From an uncultured bacterium (GTDB lineage Bacteria; Pseudomonadota; Gammaproteobacteria; Burkholderiales; Burkholderiaceae_F), in the NCBI GenBank assembly GCA_905215795.1, contig CAJMRV010000029.1, positions 1 through 14,021 on the forward strand: 14,021 nt of DNA, written 5' to 3'. Positions 1 to 6,608 of this stretch are shown piece by piece. How positions within the stretch are numbered: position 1 is the first letter of the stretch; each line of letters opens with the position of its first letter. Below the pieces are notes generated by a model. That model was given only the letters and a program-made list of their open reading frames with translations, had not been told where the DNA came from and did no database searches. The translations under genes were made by a program, and so were the position numbers.

Positions 1-12
1 GTTGGTGGTGTG

Positions 13-44
13 AGAGGGGAGGAGCACCGAGAGTGCTCCCCTCT
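13..44 (-). terminator. Candidate terminator hairpin downstream of the lipoprotein gene
   Basis: An inverted repeat with arms at 14-27 and 33-43 forms an 11-bp stem with a 3-nt bulge on one arm and a 5-nt loop, just past the lipoprotein stop codon. No run of T follows on the minus strand, so it is not a classical intrinsic terminator. It could be a processing or mRNA-stability hairpin. Nothing else is visible in bases 1-76. Confidence 0.4.
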
Positions 45-76
45 ACTCGATTTCAGTGGAACCGGACGGATGATGC

Positions 77-1438
77 TTACTGCATCTGACGCTTGCGGCG
101 TTGTTCGATCTTTTCGTCGAGCGTCTTCAGTGCGGCCTTGACTTCAGCCGGGGAGACACGGGCGTTGAGCCTTCCGCTCTTCTTGAGTTCGTCGAGCTTC
201 TTGAATGCCTTGTCGGCGGGGAGCTTCTGAAGACCGTACTTGTTCTGGATGACGAAGGCTTCACCGAGTTCCGTGCGGGCTTCATCCCAGAGACCGATCG
301 TGGCGATGTTGACCTTCTCGGGGTACAGGCGGCCGATGCCCGTGAGCCAGAACACGGCGCAGCCCTTGTGCACGATGGTGTGGCTCTTGATGTAGTCGTC
401 CCTGAAGAACATGGGCCTGGTCCTGTCCGAGGTGCCGATGACTTCGACCGTATCACCTGCGATCAACTTGCGGAAGATCGACTTGGTCCTCGGAGAGTCG
501 TTGTTGATGATCACGGCGTGCGTGGCGTCCGCCGGGTCGGGCTGGTTGTACACGAAGATGGCGACCCCGGGCTTCTTGTTGTTCGGAGCGAAGCTCAGGA
601 AGGTGAATTTGAGGCGGAAGAGCTTGCCGAGGTCGTGCTGGGCCATGTACTGGTTTCGCTCCCATTGGGAGAAGCGTTCGGCACCGTCGACCCTGGGGGT
701 TTTGTCGATCCTGTCGGCGAGCTTCTTGCTCAGGCGTTCGTTGAAGATGCGGTCGAAGACCGGTCCGATGCCCAGTTCGGGGTCGGCGGCGATCACGCCG
801 TCATCAAAGAGGGCGGCCTGGGGCGTGCCCTCGGGGAACATGTGGGGCGCGATGTTCGGCGCCACGTCCTCCCTTGTGAAGAGTTTGGGGATTCCGGCCG
901 CCATCTCCATGAGGGCGGCCTTGGTCAGCGCCTTCCGCCGCTCGTTCCCCTTGTATACGGAGACTTCATGGAAATAGCGGTTCACGTCGCTTCGAAGGTT
1001 GAAGAAGGGCTTTCCGAGGGGCTTTGAGAAGCTCGTGCTCATGAAGCCGCTGGCGAAGCAATTGTCGGGATTGACCTGGATCTGATAGGTGGGGGTCGCG
1101 ATGATGTCGCAGCCCGTGCGTGCCCCATGTTCATTGATCACCCTCACGCTCTTGAACCTGCTGGAGAGCTCCTGTCTCAGGATTTCCTCCCATACGTCCG
1201 TGTTGAGCTCGTAGGTCTTCGTCATCGATCTGAACACCAGGGGATTGTTGGGAACGTGGAGCAGACAGACGTCGACCGGAAAGATCTTTTCGTCGTCGGC
1301 ATGACGCACGTCGTTCTGGTCAAGCGTGAGTGTGTCGCAGCCGCTAAGAATCTTCTGGTCAAGCGTGAGCGTGTCGTGCTGCGTGACGCAGCCGCAAAGA
1401 ATCGCGGGCAGGACGAGGATGGCGAGTTTCTTGAGCAT
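77..1438 (-). CDS. Putative lipoprotein of unknown function with a duplicated lipobox
   Basis: I do not recognise this 453-residue protein. Residues 1-17 form a type II signal peptide: KK at 3-4, a hydrophobic core, and a lipobox LCGC with Cys17 as the predicted lipidated residue. A second lipobox-like LSGC ends at Cys34, and the following DTLTLDQ occurs twice (residues 22-28 and 35-41), showing a local tandem duplication. The rest looks soluble and mixed alpha/beta, with no further membrane segment. The C-terminus (about 400-453) is Lys/Arg/Glu-rich and probably helical. It should sit in the periplasm anchored to a membrane. The start at 1438 is preceded by AGGAG about 12 nt upstream, a long spacing. 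The gene lies 79 nt downstream of galE on the same strand with a hairpin between, so co-transcription is uncertain. By eye its base composition is less GC-rich than the neighbouring sugar genes, which may indicate weaker codon bias or a different history. Confidence 0.8.
   Translation of the reverse strand: MLKKLAILVLPAILCGCVTQHDTLTLDQKILSGCDTLTLDQNDVRHADDEKIFPVDVCLLHVPNNPLVFRSMTKTYELNTDVWEEILRQELSSRFKSVRVINEHGARTGCDIIATPTYQIQVNPDNCFASGFMSTSFSKPLGKPFFNLRSDVNRYFHEVSVYKGNERRKALTKAALMEMAAGIPKLFTREDVAPNIAPHMFPEGTPQAALFDDGVIAADPELGIGPVFDRIFNERLSKKLADRIDKTPRVDGAERFSQWERNQYMAQHDLGKLFRLKFTFLSFAPNNKKPGVAIFVYNQPDPADATHAVIINNDSPRTKSIFRKLIAGDTVEVIGTSDRTRPMFFRDDYIKSHTIVHKGCAVFWLTGIGRLYPEKVNIATIGLWDEARTELGEAFVIQNKYGLQKLPADKAFKKLDELKKSGRLNARVSPAEVKAALKTLDEKIEQRRKRQMQ
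1314..1405. repeat. Short imperfect tandem duplication inside the lipoprotein gene
   Basis: A 24-nt segment at 1314-1337 recurs at 1353-1376 with one mismatch. The flanking gcagccgc-aagaatc segment at 1337-1352 recurs at 1388-1403, also with one difference. The offsets are 39 and 51 nt, both multiples of three, so the frame is kept. The duplicated unit encodes ILxGC plus DTLTLDQ, that is, the lipobox and the first mature residues. Confidence 0.85.
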
Positions 1439-1480
1439 CGGAAAAGAGGGCTCCTGTCGTGATGGGGTTGGTCTTGTTGG

Positions 1481-1507
1481 AACGGCCGCCCTGGGTGGAC
1501 GGCCGTT
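1481..1507 (-). terminator. Candidate hairpin terminator after galE
   Basis: A perfect 8-bp inverted repeat, AACGGCCG at 1481-1488 and CGGCCGTT at 1500-1507, encloses an 11-nt loop. It lies about ten bases past the galE stop codon and before the lipoprotein start. No T tract follows on the minus strand, so it may attenuate rather than fully stop transcription into the lipoprotein gene. Confidence 0.4.
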
Positions 1508-1517
1508 GCATGATGGG

Positions 1518-2534
1518 TCAGAGGGCGCCCTGCTTCCTCAGGTTCTCCTCGAAGCGCCACGAGTCGCGGCACATGTCGTCGAGGTTCTTCTCGGCCTTCC
1601 AGCCGAAGAGTTCTTCAGCAAGCGAGGGATCGGCCCAGTTCGCGGCGATGTCGCCTTCGCGGCGCGGCGCGATGGTGTAGGGGACCTTGCGGCCGCTCGC
1701 CTTTTCAAAGGCGCGGATCACCTCGAGGACGCTGTAGCCGCGGCCGCAGCCGAGGTTCACGGCTTTCCAGCCCTTCGTGCCGACGGCGTGCTCGAGTGCC
1801 TTGACGTGGCCGAGCGCGAGGTCGACGACGTGGATGTAGTCGCGAACACCGGTGCCGTCGGGCGTCGGGTAGTCGTCGCCGAAGACCTTGAGTTCCTTCA
1901 GGCGTCCGCTCGCCACGCGGGCGATGTACGGAAGGAGGTTGTTGGGGATGCCGTTGGGGTCCTCGCCGATCAGGCCGCTCGGGTGGGCGCCGATCGGATT
2001 GAAGTAGCGCAGGCAGATCGTGCTCGTTTCAGGACGGGCGATCGAGTAGTCGCGGAGCAGTCCCTCGATGTAGAGCTTTGTGCGCCCGTAGGGGTTCGTG
2101 GCGTCCTTGAGCGGGCTCGATTCGGTGAGCGGGAGCTTGTCGGGGGTGCCGTAGACGGTCGAGGAGGAGCTGAAGATGAGCGTCTTCACGCCGACGGCGT
2201 CCATCGCCTCGAGGAGCTTGATGCTCCCGCCGATGTTGTTGTCGTAGTACTCGAGCGGCTTGTGGACCGACTCGCCCACGGCCTTGAGGCCGGCGAAGTG
2301 GATGACGGCGTCGATTCGGTGTTCGCGCAGGGCCTTTTCAAGCGCCTCGCGCGAGCGGATGTCGCCCTCGACGACGGCGATCTTCGCGCCGCAGAGCTTT
2401 TCAATGCGGGCGACCGCCTCGGGCGAGGAGTTCGAGAAGTTGTCGAAGAGGACCGGGACGTGTCCGGCCTCGTGGAGCGCTACGGCCGTGTGCGAGCCGA
2501 TGAAGCCCGCGCCGCCGGTGAGGAGTACGCGCAT
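1518..2534 (-). CDS. galE: UDP-glucose 4-epimerase GalE
   Basis: A cytoplasmic NAD-dependent short-chain dehydrogenase/reductase that interconverts UDP-glucose and UDP-galactose, supplying galactose for LPS or other glycans. The 338-residue length is typical. Visible signatures are the Rossmann loop GGAGFIG at 7-13, SSSSTVYG at 122-129 containing the catalytic Ser, and the YxxxK pair Tyr149/Lys153 in NPYGRTK. The C-terminal half contains the expected substrate-side motifs RYFNPIGAH and NLGCGRGYSV. The ATG at 2534 is preceded by a good AGGAG. It starts 15 nt after the stop of the upstream DUF2721 gene, so the two are probably co-transcribed. With galU, manB and pgi elsewhere in the window it completes a path from hexose phosphate to UDP-galactose. 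Confidence 0.97.
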   Translation of the reverse strand: MRVLLTGGAGFIGSHTAVALHEAGHVPVLFDNFSNSSPEAVARIEKLCGAKIAVVEGDIRSREALEKALREHRIDAVIHFAGLKAVGESVHKPLEYYDNNIGGSIKLLEAMDAVGVKTLIFSSSSTVYGTPDKLPLTESSPLKDATNPYGRTKLYIEGLLRDYSIARPETSTICLRYFNPIGAHPSGLIGEDPNGIPNNLLPYIARVASGRLKELKVFGDDYPTPDGTGVRDYIHVVDLALGHVKALEHAVGTKGWKAVNLGCGRGYSVLEVIRAFEKASGRKVPYTIAPRREGDIAANWADPSLAEELFGWKAEKNLDDMCRDSWRFEENLRKQGAL

Positions 2535-2549
2535 GGGGTGTCTCCTGGT

Positions 2550-3023
2550 TCAGGGTTGTTCGATGGTTTTGGGTTTGATGTCCTTGAGGTGGAGCACCTG
2601 CAGGGACAGGGCCCTCAGCGAGAGCTTGATCTCCAGGGAGAATAGCAGGCTCGAGCCGATGATCAGGGCCACGTCGATGAAGAGCAGCACGCCGCAGAGG
2701 TTGTTGAGGTCGAAGCCCCAGAACGTCTGGACGATGCTCGCCACGACGATGAGCGCGGAGAAGAGCGCCGAGAGCGAGAGCAGGAAGGTGCCCACCCTCA
2801 GCATGTTCGCACGCCGGTAGATGAGGCGGATCTCCGAGTCGATGTAGGGTTCGAACTCGGCCCTCGCCGAGGAGCGCTTCTTGACGAGCTGGCGGATGCG
2901 GTTGGTGCAGTGGACGAACCGGGCCGTCATGCAGAGCATCAGGAGGCCGATGCCCGACACCAGGGTGATCGGTGCGAGCGAGCCGTGGAGCATCCGGGTG
3001 AAGGTGGTGACGTCTTCGATCAT
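2550..3023 (-). CDS. DUF2721 family membrane protein, second tandem copy
   Basis: A 157-residue predicted inner-membrane protein of the DUF2721 type, whose function is unknown. There are three hydrophobic segments, at roughly 14-36, 78-102 and 108-132. Between the first two is a basic loop with the family-like motif RFVHCTNRIRQL, followed by a charged stretch with many Arg and Lys residues. It is clearly paralogous to the gene immediately upstream, which has RYAHCTDRIRAL and the same APITL-type entry into the first segment. Its ATG overlaps the stop of that gene as ATGA at 3020-3023, implying translational coupling. galE follows 15 nt downstream. The family assignment rests on the motif and topology as I recall them. 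Confidence 0.85.
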   Translation of the reverse strand: MIEDVTTFTRMLHGSLAPITLVSGIGLLMLCMTARFVHCTNRIRQLVKKRSSARAEFEPYIDSEIRLIYRRANMLRVGTFLLSLSALFSALIVVASIVQTFWGFDLNNLCGVLLFIDVALIIGSSLLFSLEIKLSLRALSLQVLHLKDIKPKTIEQP

Positions 3024-3481
3024 TGCGGGTTCCTCCTTCCGACGGACGGGGGCAGGTGCCTCACGAGCAGCTTGAGGGCGTTGAGCGAAATCCCCACTTC
3101 GACGGTGAGCGTGAGCGTCGAGAGCACCATCAGGCCCAGGGCCGCGCCGAGCCAGAAGGCCGAGAGCAGCTGGAAGTGGTAGTGGAAGAACGTGGCGATG
3201 AGGTTCGTCGCGATCAGCAGGCCCGCCGAAACGGCCGAGAACGCGAGGAACAGCATCGAGTACCTCAGAAGCCGGCAGCGTTTGAACAAGAGGAGGATCT
3301 CGTGGTCGAGGTTCGGGTCCTCTGTGAGCCCGGACTCCTCGCGCTCCTGGATGAGCGCGCGGATGCGGTCCGTGCAGTGTGCGTACCGGTTCACCATGCA
3401 GAGCTTGATCAGGCCCACACCCGTGATCAGGGTGATCGGGGTGAGCGCGTTGTCGAGCACTAACTGGAAGTTGGAAATCAT
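3020..3481 (-). CDS. DUF2721 family membrane protein, first tandem copy
   Basis: A 153-residue predicted inner-membrane protein. It has hydrophobic segments at about 12-31, 74-98 and 106-130, with the cytoplasmic-type loop motif NRYAHCTDRIRAL after the first. This matches DUF2721, a family of unknown role. A good Shine-Dalgarno sequence (GGAGG) lies 9-10 nt upstream of the ATG at 3481. It shares its layout and several motifs with the next gene (2550-3023), so the two arose by duplication and may form a heteromer, which is inference only. The upstream deacylase gene ends 72 nt away on the same strand. That gap is GC-rich and shows no clear terminator or promoter, so the deacylase, the DUF2721 pair and galE may form one transcript. 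Confidence 0.85.
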   Translation of the reverse strand: MISNFQLVLDNALTPITLITGVGLIKLCMVNRYAHCTDRIRALIQEREESGLTEDPNLDHEILLLFKRCRLLRYSMLFLAFSAVSAGLLIATNLIATFFHYHFQLLSAFWLGAALGLMVLSTLTLTVEVGISLNALKLLVRHLPPSVGRRNPQ

Positions 3482-3553
3482 GTCGTATGCCCTCCGGCGG
3501 CGTCCTCCGGGGGGCGCCGCGCCAAGGAGCGTGGTCCTTATGTCAGGCGGGGA

Positions 3554-4045
3554 TCAGGCCGCGCGCACGAAGTCGACCACTTCGGGGTCGACGATGCGGC
3601 GGTAGTCCTCGGTGTTGATGAAGATCGAGGCGTCGAGGCGCCCCGCGTTGAAGACGAGTTCGTCGTAACGGGTGAAGAGTTCCGGGGCGGCGATGATCTT
3701 CAGGTCGGGATGGAGGCTCACTGGGGGGACGGCGCCGAAGACCGAGCCCGTGTACTCCATCACCTCCTCGGGGCTCGCCAGCGAGCCGCGGCGGCCGCCG
3801 ACGGCGGCGGCGATCTTGGAGAGGTCGGCCTGCATGTCGGCGGGAAGGACCGCGAGGACGTGCTGCTTGACGCCGTTGCCCTTGACGACCAGGCAGAGCG
3901 CCTTGGCGCCCTGGCCGAGTTCGGTGCCGCGGATCTCGGCGACGGACTTGCTCGACTTCGAGCCCGCCTCGTGCTCCATCACGCGGAAGCGGGCGCCGCC
4001 CGCCTTGAATTTGTCGCAGAGTTGTTGGAAGACGTTTTCCACCAT
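3554..4045 (-). CDS. YbaK/EbsC-type aminoacyl-tRNA deacylase
   Basis: A 163-residue cytoplasmic protein of the YbaK/ProX trans-editing family, which hydrolyses mischarged aminoacyl-tRNAs, commonly on tRNA-Pro or relatives. Supporting features are the family length, GAKALCLVVK at about 43-52 with the lysine typical of the active site, a GGRRGSLASPEEV segment, TGSVFGAVPPV in place of the usual TGxxxGxVxPf signature, and the C-terminal ELVFNAG and IFINTEDYRRI strands. The open frame runs 100 codons further upstream, to 4345, but that extension is Pro/Arg/Gly-rich, low-complexity and unlike the family. The conserved fold begins at MVENVFQQL, so 4045 is the chosen start. Only a weak AGAGAA Shine-Dalgarno sequence precedes it. 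The substrate (Pro, Cys or Ala on tRNA) cannot be told from sequence alone. It diverges from ruvX. Confidence 0.9.
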   Translation of the reverse strand: MVENVFQQLCDKFKAGGARFRVMEHEAGSKSSKSVAEIRGTELGQGAKALCLVVKGNGVKQHVLAVLPADMQADLSKIAAAVGGRRGSLASPEEVMEYTGSVFGAVPPVSLHPDLKIIAAPELFTRYDELVFNAGRLDASIFINTEDYRRIVDPEVVDFVRAA

Positions 4046-4345
4046 GGTTTTTTCTCTATCTTGTCGGTTGTCTCCGGAGCCGGACGTATTGCCCTGGTCG
4101 GCAGGCCCGCCGGCTCGGAATGAGGGAGGCGGGAGGCCTTCTCGGAGCCCCTCCCGCGGGTCCATCCATTGTACTCCGAGGTGCCCGGGCGACGCCTCCG
4201 GGCGCCCCCGCTCGGAGCCGGGGAGCCGGTCCCGGCTTTGGTATACTCCCCCGAAGGCGTCCCTTGCTCGGTCCCGCACGGGTTCCGGAGGGAGGGACAG
4301 GGCGTGCGCGGGGCGCACGCCGCACTTTCCGGAGACCATCCACAC
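4046..4345. other. Divergent intergenic region between the deacylase gene and ruvX
   Basis: This 300-base stretch is very GC-rich in its middle. It stays open in more than one frame only because stop codons are rare at this composition; the translations are low-complexity and I see no gene. It holds an extended -10 element for ruvX (4239-4247) and a possible minus-strand TACAAT -10 at 4168-4173 for the deacylase, without a recognisable -35 for either. No repeat, riboswitch or small RNA could be supported. Confidence 0.6.
4239..4247 (+). promoter_or_regulatory. Candidate extended -10 promoter element for ruvX
   Basis: TGGTATACT contains the TG-n extension and a TATACT -10 hexamer in an otherwise GC-rich region, about 100 nt upstream of the ruvX ATG. 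No good -35 is present, as is usual for extended -10 promoters. Predicted only from sequence. Confidence 0.45.
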
Positions 4346-4753
4346 ATGGCAGAAAAGAAACTACCCGAGGGAACGCTCATCGCGCTCGACTTCGGACTCT
4401 CGCGCATCGGCGTGGCGCGCGGCTCGACCCTGTTGAGGGAGGCCGTCCCGCTCACGATCATCCATGCCAAGACGAAGGCGGACCGCTGGAGCGGTCTGGA
4501 CGCCGTCGTCTCGGAGTGGGAGCCCGTCGCCTTCGTCGTGGGGGTCCCCCGCCACGGGGACGGCACCCCGACCACGATCACGGCCACCTGCGAGAAGTTC
4601 GCCCGCCAGGTCGCGGCACGCTACTGCCGCCCCTCGTTCACGGTCGACGAACGCTACTCCTCGGTCGTCGTCGAGTCCGACGCGGACTACATCGACGACG
4701 AAGCCGCCGCCGTGATCCTCGGCCAGTATTTCCTAGAACACCCCTCCGCGTGA
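4346..4753 (+). CDS. ruvX: RuvX/YqgF family Holliday junction resolvase
   Basis: A 135-residue RNase H-fold protein of the YqgF family (E. coli homologue 138 aa). The family is annotated as a putative Holliday junction resolvase and is also implicated in 16S rRNA 5' processing. Conserved elements in order are ALDFGLSRIGVA (13-24, first acidic residue Asp15), VVGVPRHGDGT (64-74), VDERYSS (100-106) and IDDEAAAVIL (116-125) with the C-terminal acidic cluster. The ATG at 4346 begins MAEKKLPEG, just ahead of the first conserved strand. The frame is open upstream to 4169, but that part is low-complexity and lies across the probable promoter. plsC follows 42 nt downstream on the same strand. In many proteobacteria ruvX follows yqgE (algH); here it does not, and the upstream neighbour is divergent. 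Confidence 0.93.
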   Translation: MAEKKLPEGTLIALDFGLSRIGVARGSTLLREAVPLTIIHAKTKADRWSGLDAVVSEWEPVAFVVGVPRHGDGTPTTITATCEKFARQVAARYCRPSFTVDERYSSVVVESDADYIDDEAAAVILGQYFLEHPSA

Positions 4754-4795
4754 GGGGCCCGTCGATTCGAATCGACCTCTTCTTCTCGGTGAAAC

Positions 4796-5617
4796 ATGCG
4801 AACCATCAAGGGAGTCTGCCGGCTCGCCGGCCTCGTCGCCTTCATCCTCTTCGTCTTCCTCTTCGTGCTGATCTGCTTCCCGTTCATGAACTGGAAGCTC
4901 AGGGGCCGCTGGATCCGCTTCTGGGCCGCCAGGCTCCCGCGGGTGCTCGGCATGACGGTCTCGGTTTCGGGCGATGTTCCACGTGAAACATCAAGGCTTT
5001 ACGGCCGCGCCCCGGGCGAGACGGGCTACCTCGTCGTCGCCAACCACATCTCGTTCGTGGACGTTTTCGCCCTCGACGCGGTGCTTCCCTGCCAGTTCGT
5101 CGCCAAGAGCGAGATCGCCCGCTGGCCCGTCTTCGGCAGCATCTGCCGTCATGCGGGCACGCTCTTCATCGACCGCGGCTCGCGCCGCTCGATCGTGGAG
5201 ATCGTCAAGCTGCTCTCGGGCTCCCTGAAGGAGGGCGGAAACGCGCTCTTCTTCCCCGAGGGGACCGTCGCCGACGGCCTGGCGCTCCTGCCGTTCCATC
5301 CCAACCTCTTCGAGGCGGCCGTCCAGACGGGCGCCGACGTGCTCCCCGTGGCCGTCCACTACACGGTCGACGGACGCCTCTCGGACGTGGCCTCCTATGC
5401 GGGCCACCAGTCGATGTGGGACGTCGTCAAGCGCATCGTCTTCTCCGAGGGCGTCGGCGTGCACGTCGAGGTGCTCGCCCCGATCCCCGCGGCGGGCGAG
5501 ACGCGCCAGAGCCTCTCCGAGAAGTCCTCGGCCGCCATCGCCGCCGCGATCGGCGTGCCCGACGCCACGCTCGAGAAGAAGCGCGAGCTCGAGAGGAGGC
5601 TCGCCGCCGGGGAGTGA
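4796..5617 (+). CDS. plsC: 1-acyl-sn-glycerol-3-phosphate acyltransferase PlsC
   Basis: A 273-residue membrane-bound acyltransferase that acylates lysophosphatidic acid to phosphatidic acid in phospholipid synthesis. An N-terminal membrane segment spans about residues 10-30. The catalytic HX4D motif is NHISFVD, with His84 and Asp89. The substrate-binding motifs LFIDRGSR (123-130) and FFPEGT (152-157) follow, then LPVAVHY. The family is large, so a lysophospholipid acyltransferase with another acceptor is possible. The ATG at 4796 follows a GGTGA at short range. An exact 16-bp parS site is embedded at codons 60-65, between the membrane anchor and the HX4D motif. The codons there (GTT CCA CGT, then ACA TCA) are unlike the C/G-ending codons of the rest of the gene, suggesting selection on DNA sequence. 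A hairpin terminator follows at 5645-5678. Confidence 0.93.
   Translation: MRTIKGVCRLAGLVAFILFVFLFVLICFPFMNWKLRGRWIRFWAARLPRVLGMTVSVSGDVPRETSRLYGRAPGETGYLVVANHISFVDVFALDAVLPCQFVAKSEIARWPVFGSICRHAGTLFIDRGSRRSIVEIVKLLSGSLKEGGNALFFPEGTVADGLALLPFHPNLFEAAVQTGADVLPVAVHYTVDGRLSDVASYAGHQSMWDVVKRIVFSEGVGVHVEVLAPIPAAGETRQSLSEKSSAAIAAAIGVPDATLEKKRELERRLAAGE
4975..4990. promoter_or_regulatory. parS: parS centromere site (ParB-binding)
   Basis: TGTTCCACGTGAAACA matches the widely conserved chromosomal parS consensus TGTTNCACGTGAAACA at every position. The palindrome extends by one base pair on each side (A4974, T4991). It lies within the plsC reading frame. ParB nucleates on such sites and recruits ParA and SMC to segregate the origin region, so this segment may lie in the origin-proximal part of the chromosome. 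That location is inference. Confidence 0.9.
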
Positions 5618-5644
5618 TCCCGGAGGTGGTCCCCAATCATGAAG

Positions 5645-5678
5645 AAGGCCGCGGCTCCCTGAAGGAGCGGCGGCCTTT
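5645..5678 (+). terminator. Terminator hairpin between convergent plsC and apaH
   Basis: Arms AAGGCCGCGGCTCC (5645-5658) and GGAGCGGCGGCCTT (5664-5677) pair over 14 bp with a single mismatch around a 5-nt loop, CTGAA. The stem ends in TTT on the plus strand. It sits between the plsC stop (5617) and the apaH stop (5696), so it probably serves both genes, though the T tracts are short. Confidence 0.75.
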
Positions 5679-5695
5679 CCGTATTCTCGAGGGCC

Positions 5696-6514
5696 TCAGT
5701 AGGCGAGCGGATCCTGGTAGCAGGGACACACCTCGACGGTGAAGCTGCGTTCGGGGAGGCGCACGGCCGTGAGGCTTCCGCCCCAGAGGCAGCCCGTGTC
5801 GATCGCGACGACGTCGGGGCGGTTCACCAGGCCGAGCGTGGACCAGTGGCCGAAGACGATCGGCTTGTCCCACTTGACGCGGTGCTCGTAGTCGAACCAG
5901 GGCACGAAGCCCGCCGGGGTCTTCTGGGGGTTGTCCTTGAGGCGGTAGTCGGGCACGCCCGTCTTTTCGTCGACGAGACGGATGCGGGTGAACGAGTTGA
6001 GCACGGCCTGGAGGCGCTTCTCCTCGGGAAGGTCGGGCGCCCAGTCGGCGTCGCCGTACATGTGGAAGAGCTCCTCCCTCCACTCCGGACTCCTCAGACG
6101 CTCCTCGACGAGGCGGGCCTGGGTGCGGGCGGTCTCCACGTCCCACGTGGGGTGCACGCCCGCGTGCACGAAGACGGCGTCCTCGTCCTCGATCATCAAG
6201 GGGCGCGTCCTCAGGAAGTCGAGCAGGTCTTCAGCGTCGGAGGCGCCCAGGATGTCGGCGATCGTGTCCTTGCGGCTCATGCGCCTCACGCCCGCGTGCA
6301 CCGCCAGGAGGTGCAGGTCGTGGTTGCCGAGCACGCACCGGGCGCGGTCCCCGAGGGAGATGATCCGGCGCAGCGTCCCCAGGGAGTCGGGACCGCGGTT
6401 GACGAGGTCGCCGACGAAGACGAGGGGGACGTCCTTGGGGAGGCGTTCAAGAAGGGCTTCGAGGCTCGGCAGGCACCCCTGCACGTCGCCGATGGCGATA
6501 ACCGGATCACTCAT
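5696..6514 (-). CDS. apaH: Symmetrical bis(5'-nucleosyl)-tetraphosphatase ApaH
   Basis: A cytoplasmic metallophosphatase that splits Ap4A into two ADP and can remove Np4 caps from RNA. The 272-residue length fits the ApaH family. Metal-ligand motifs appear in order: GDVQG (9-13), GDLVNRGPDS (35-44), GNHDLHLLA (63-71), VHAGVHPTWD (116-125), and a late VFGHWSTLGL followed by DTGCLWGGSLTA, all characteristic of ApaH rather than generic PPP phosphatases. The ATG at 6514 gives the expected MSDPVIAIGDVQG start. No obvious Shine-Dalgarno sequence lies immediately upstream. The gene stands alone, convergent with plsC and divergent from galU across a 94-bp gap. A minus-strand TAGAAT at 6583-6588 is a possible -10 element. 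Confidence 0.95.
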   Translation of the reverse strand: MSDPVIAIGDVQGCLPSLEALLERLPKDVPLVFVGDLVNRGPDSLGTLRRIISLGDRARCVLGNHDLHLLAVHAGVRRMSRKDTIADILGASDAEDLLDFLRTRPLMIEDEDAVFVHAGVHPTWDVETARTQARLVEERLRSPEWREELFHMYGDADWAPDLPEEKRLQAVLNSFTRIRLVDEKTGVPDYRLKDNPQKTPAGFVPWFDYEHRVKWDKPIVFGHWSTLGLVNRPDVVAIDTGCLWGGSLTAVRLPERSFTVEVCPCYQDPLAY

Positions 6515-6533
6515 GGTACAAAATGCGTATGGC

Positions 6534-6544
6534 TTCGTTAAAAT
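6534..6544 (+). promoter_or_regulatory. Candidate -10 region for galU (TTCGTTAAAAT)
   Basis: An AT-rich TTCGTTAAAAT stands out in the GC-rich apaH-galU divergent gap. TAAAAT at 6539-6544 is a plausible -10 hexamer and would give a leader of about 60 nt. GGTACA at 6515-6520, 18 bp upstream, is a weak -35. The same 11-mer occurs before manB/pgm (10690-10700). Confidence 0.5.
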
Positions 6545-6608
6545 CTATGGAGCTCCGTGGGACGACGCCCCCGGAGCCTTCCATTCTAACCTTTCCCAAT
6601 CACGAGAC

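Noticed and set aside
1326..2645. A plus-strand open frame of 439 codons opposite galE
   Set aside because: galE is unambiguous on the minus strand with motifs and a ribosome-binding site; this frame is a compositional shadow.
4046..4345. A 100-residue N-terminal extension of the deacylase, or a 59-residue extension of ruvX
   Set aside because: Both extensions are Pro/Arg/Gly-rich, absent from the families as known, and overlap each other on opposite strands across the probable promoters.
4788..4799. A second parS-like half-site (GTGAAACAT) at the plsC start
   Set aside because: Only one arm matches and the palindrome is absent, so ParB binding is not expected. It overlaps the ribosome-binding site and ATG of plsC and is probably coincidence.
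6140..6155. CCACGTGG palindrome inside apaH as another parS or regulator site
   Set aside because: It lacks the TGTT and AACA flanks of parS and is a short palindrome expected by chance in GC-rich coding DNA.
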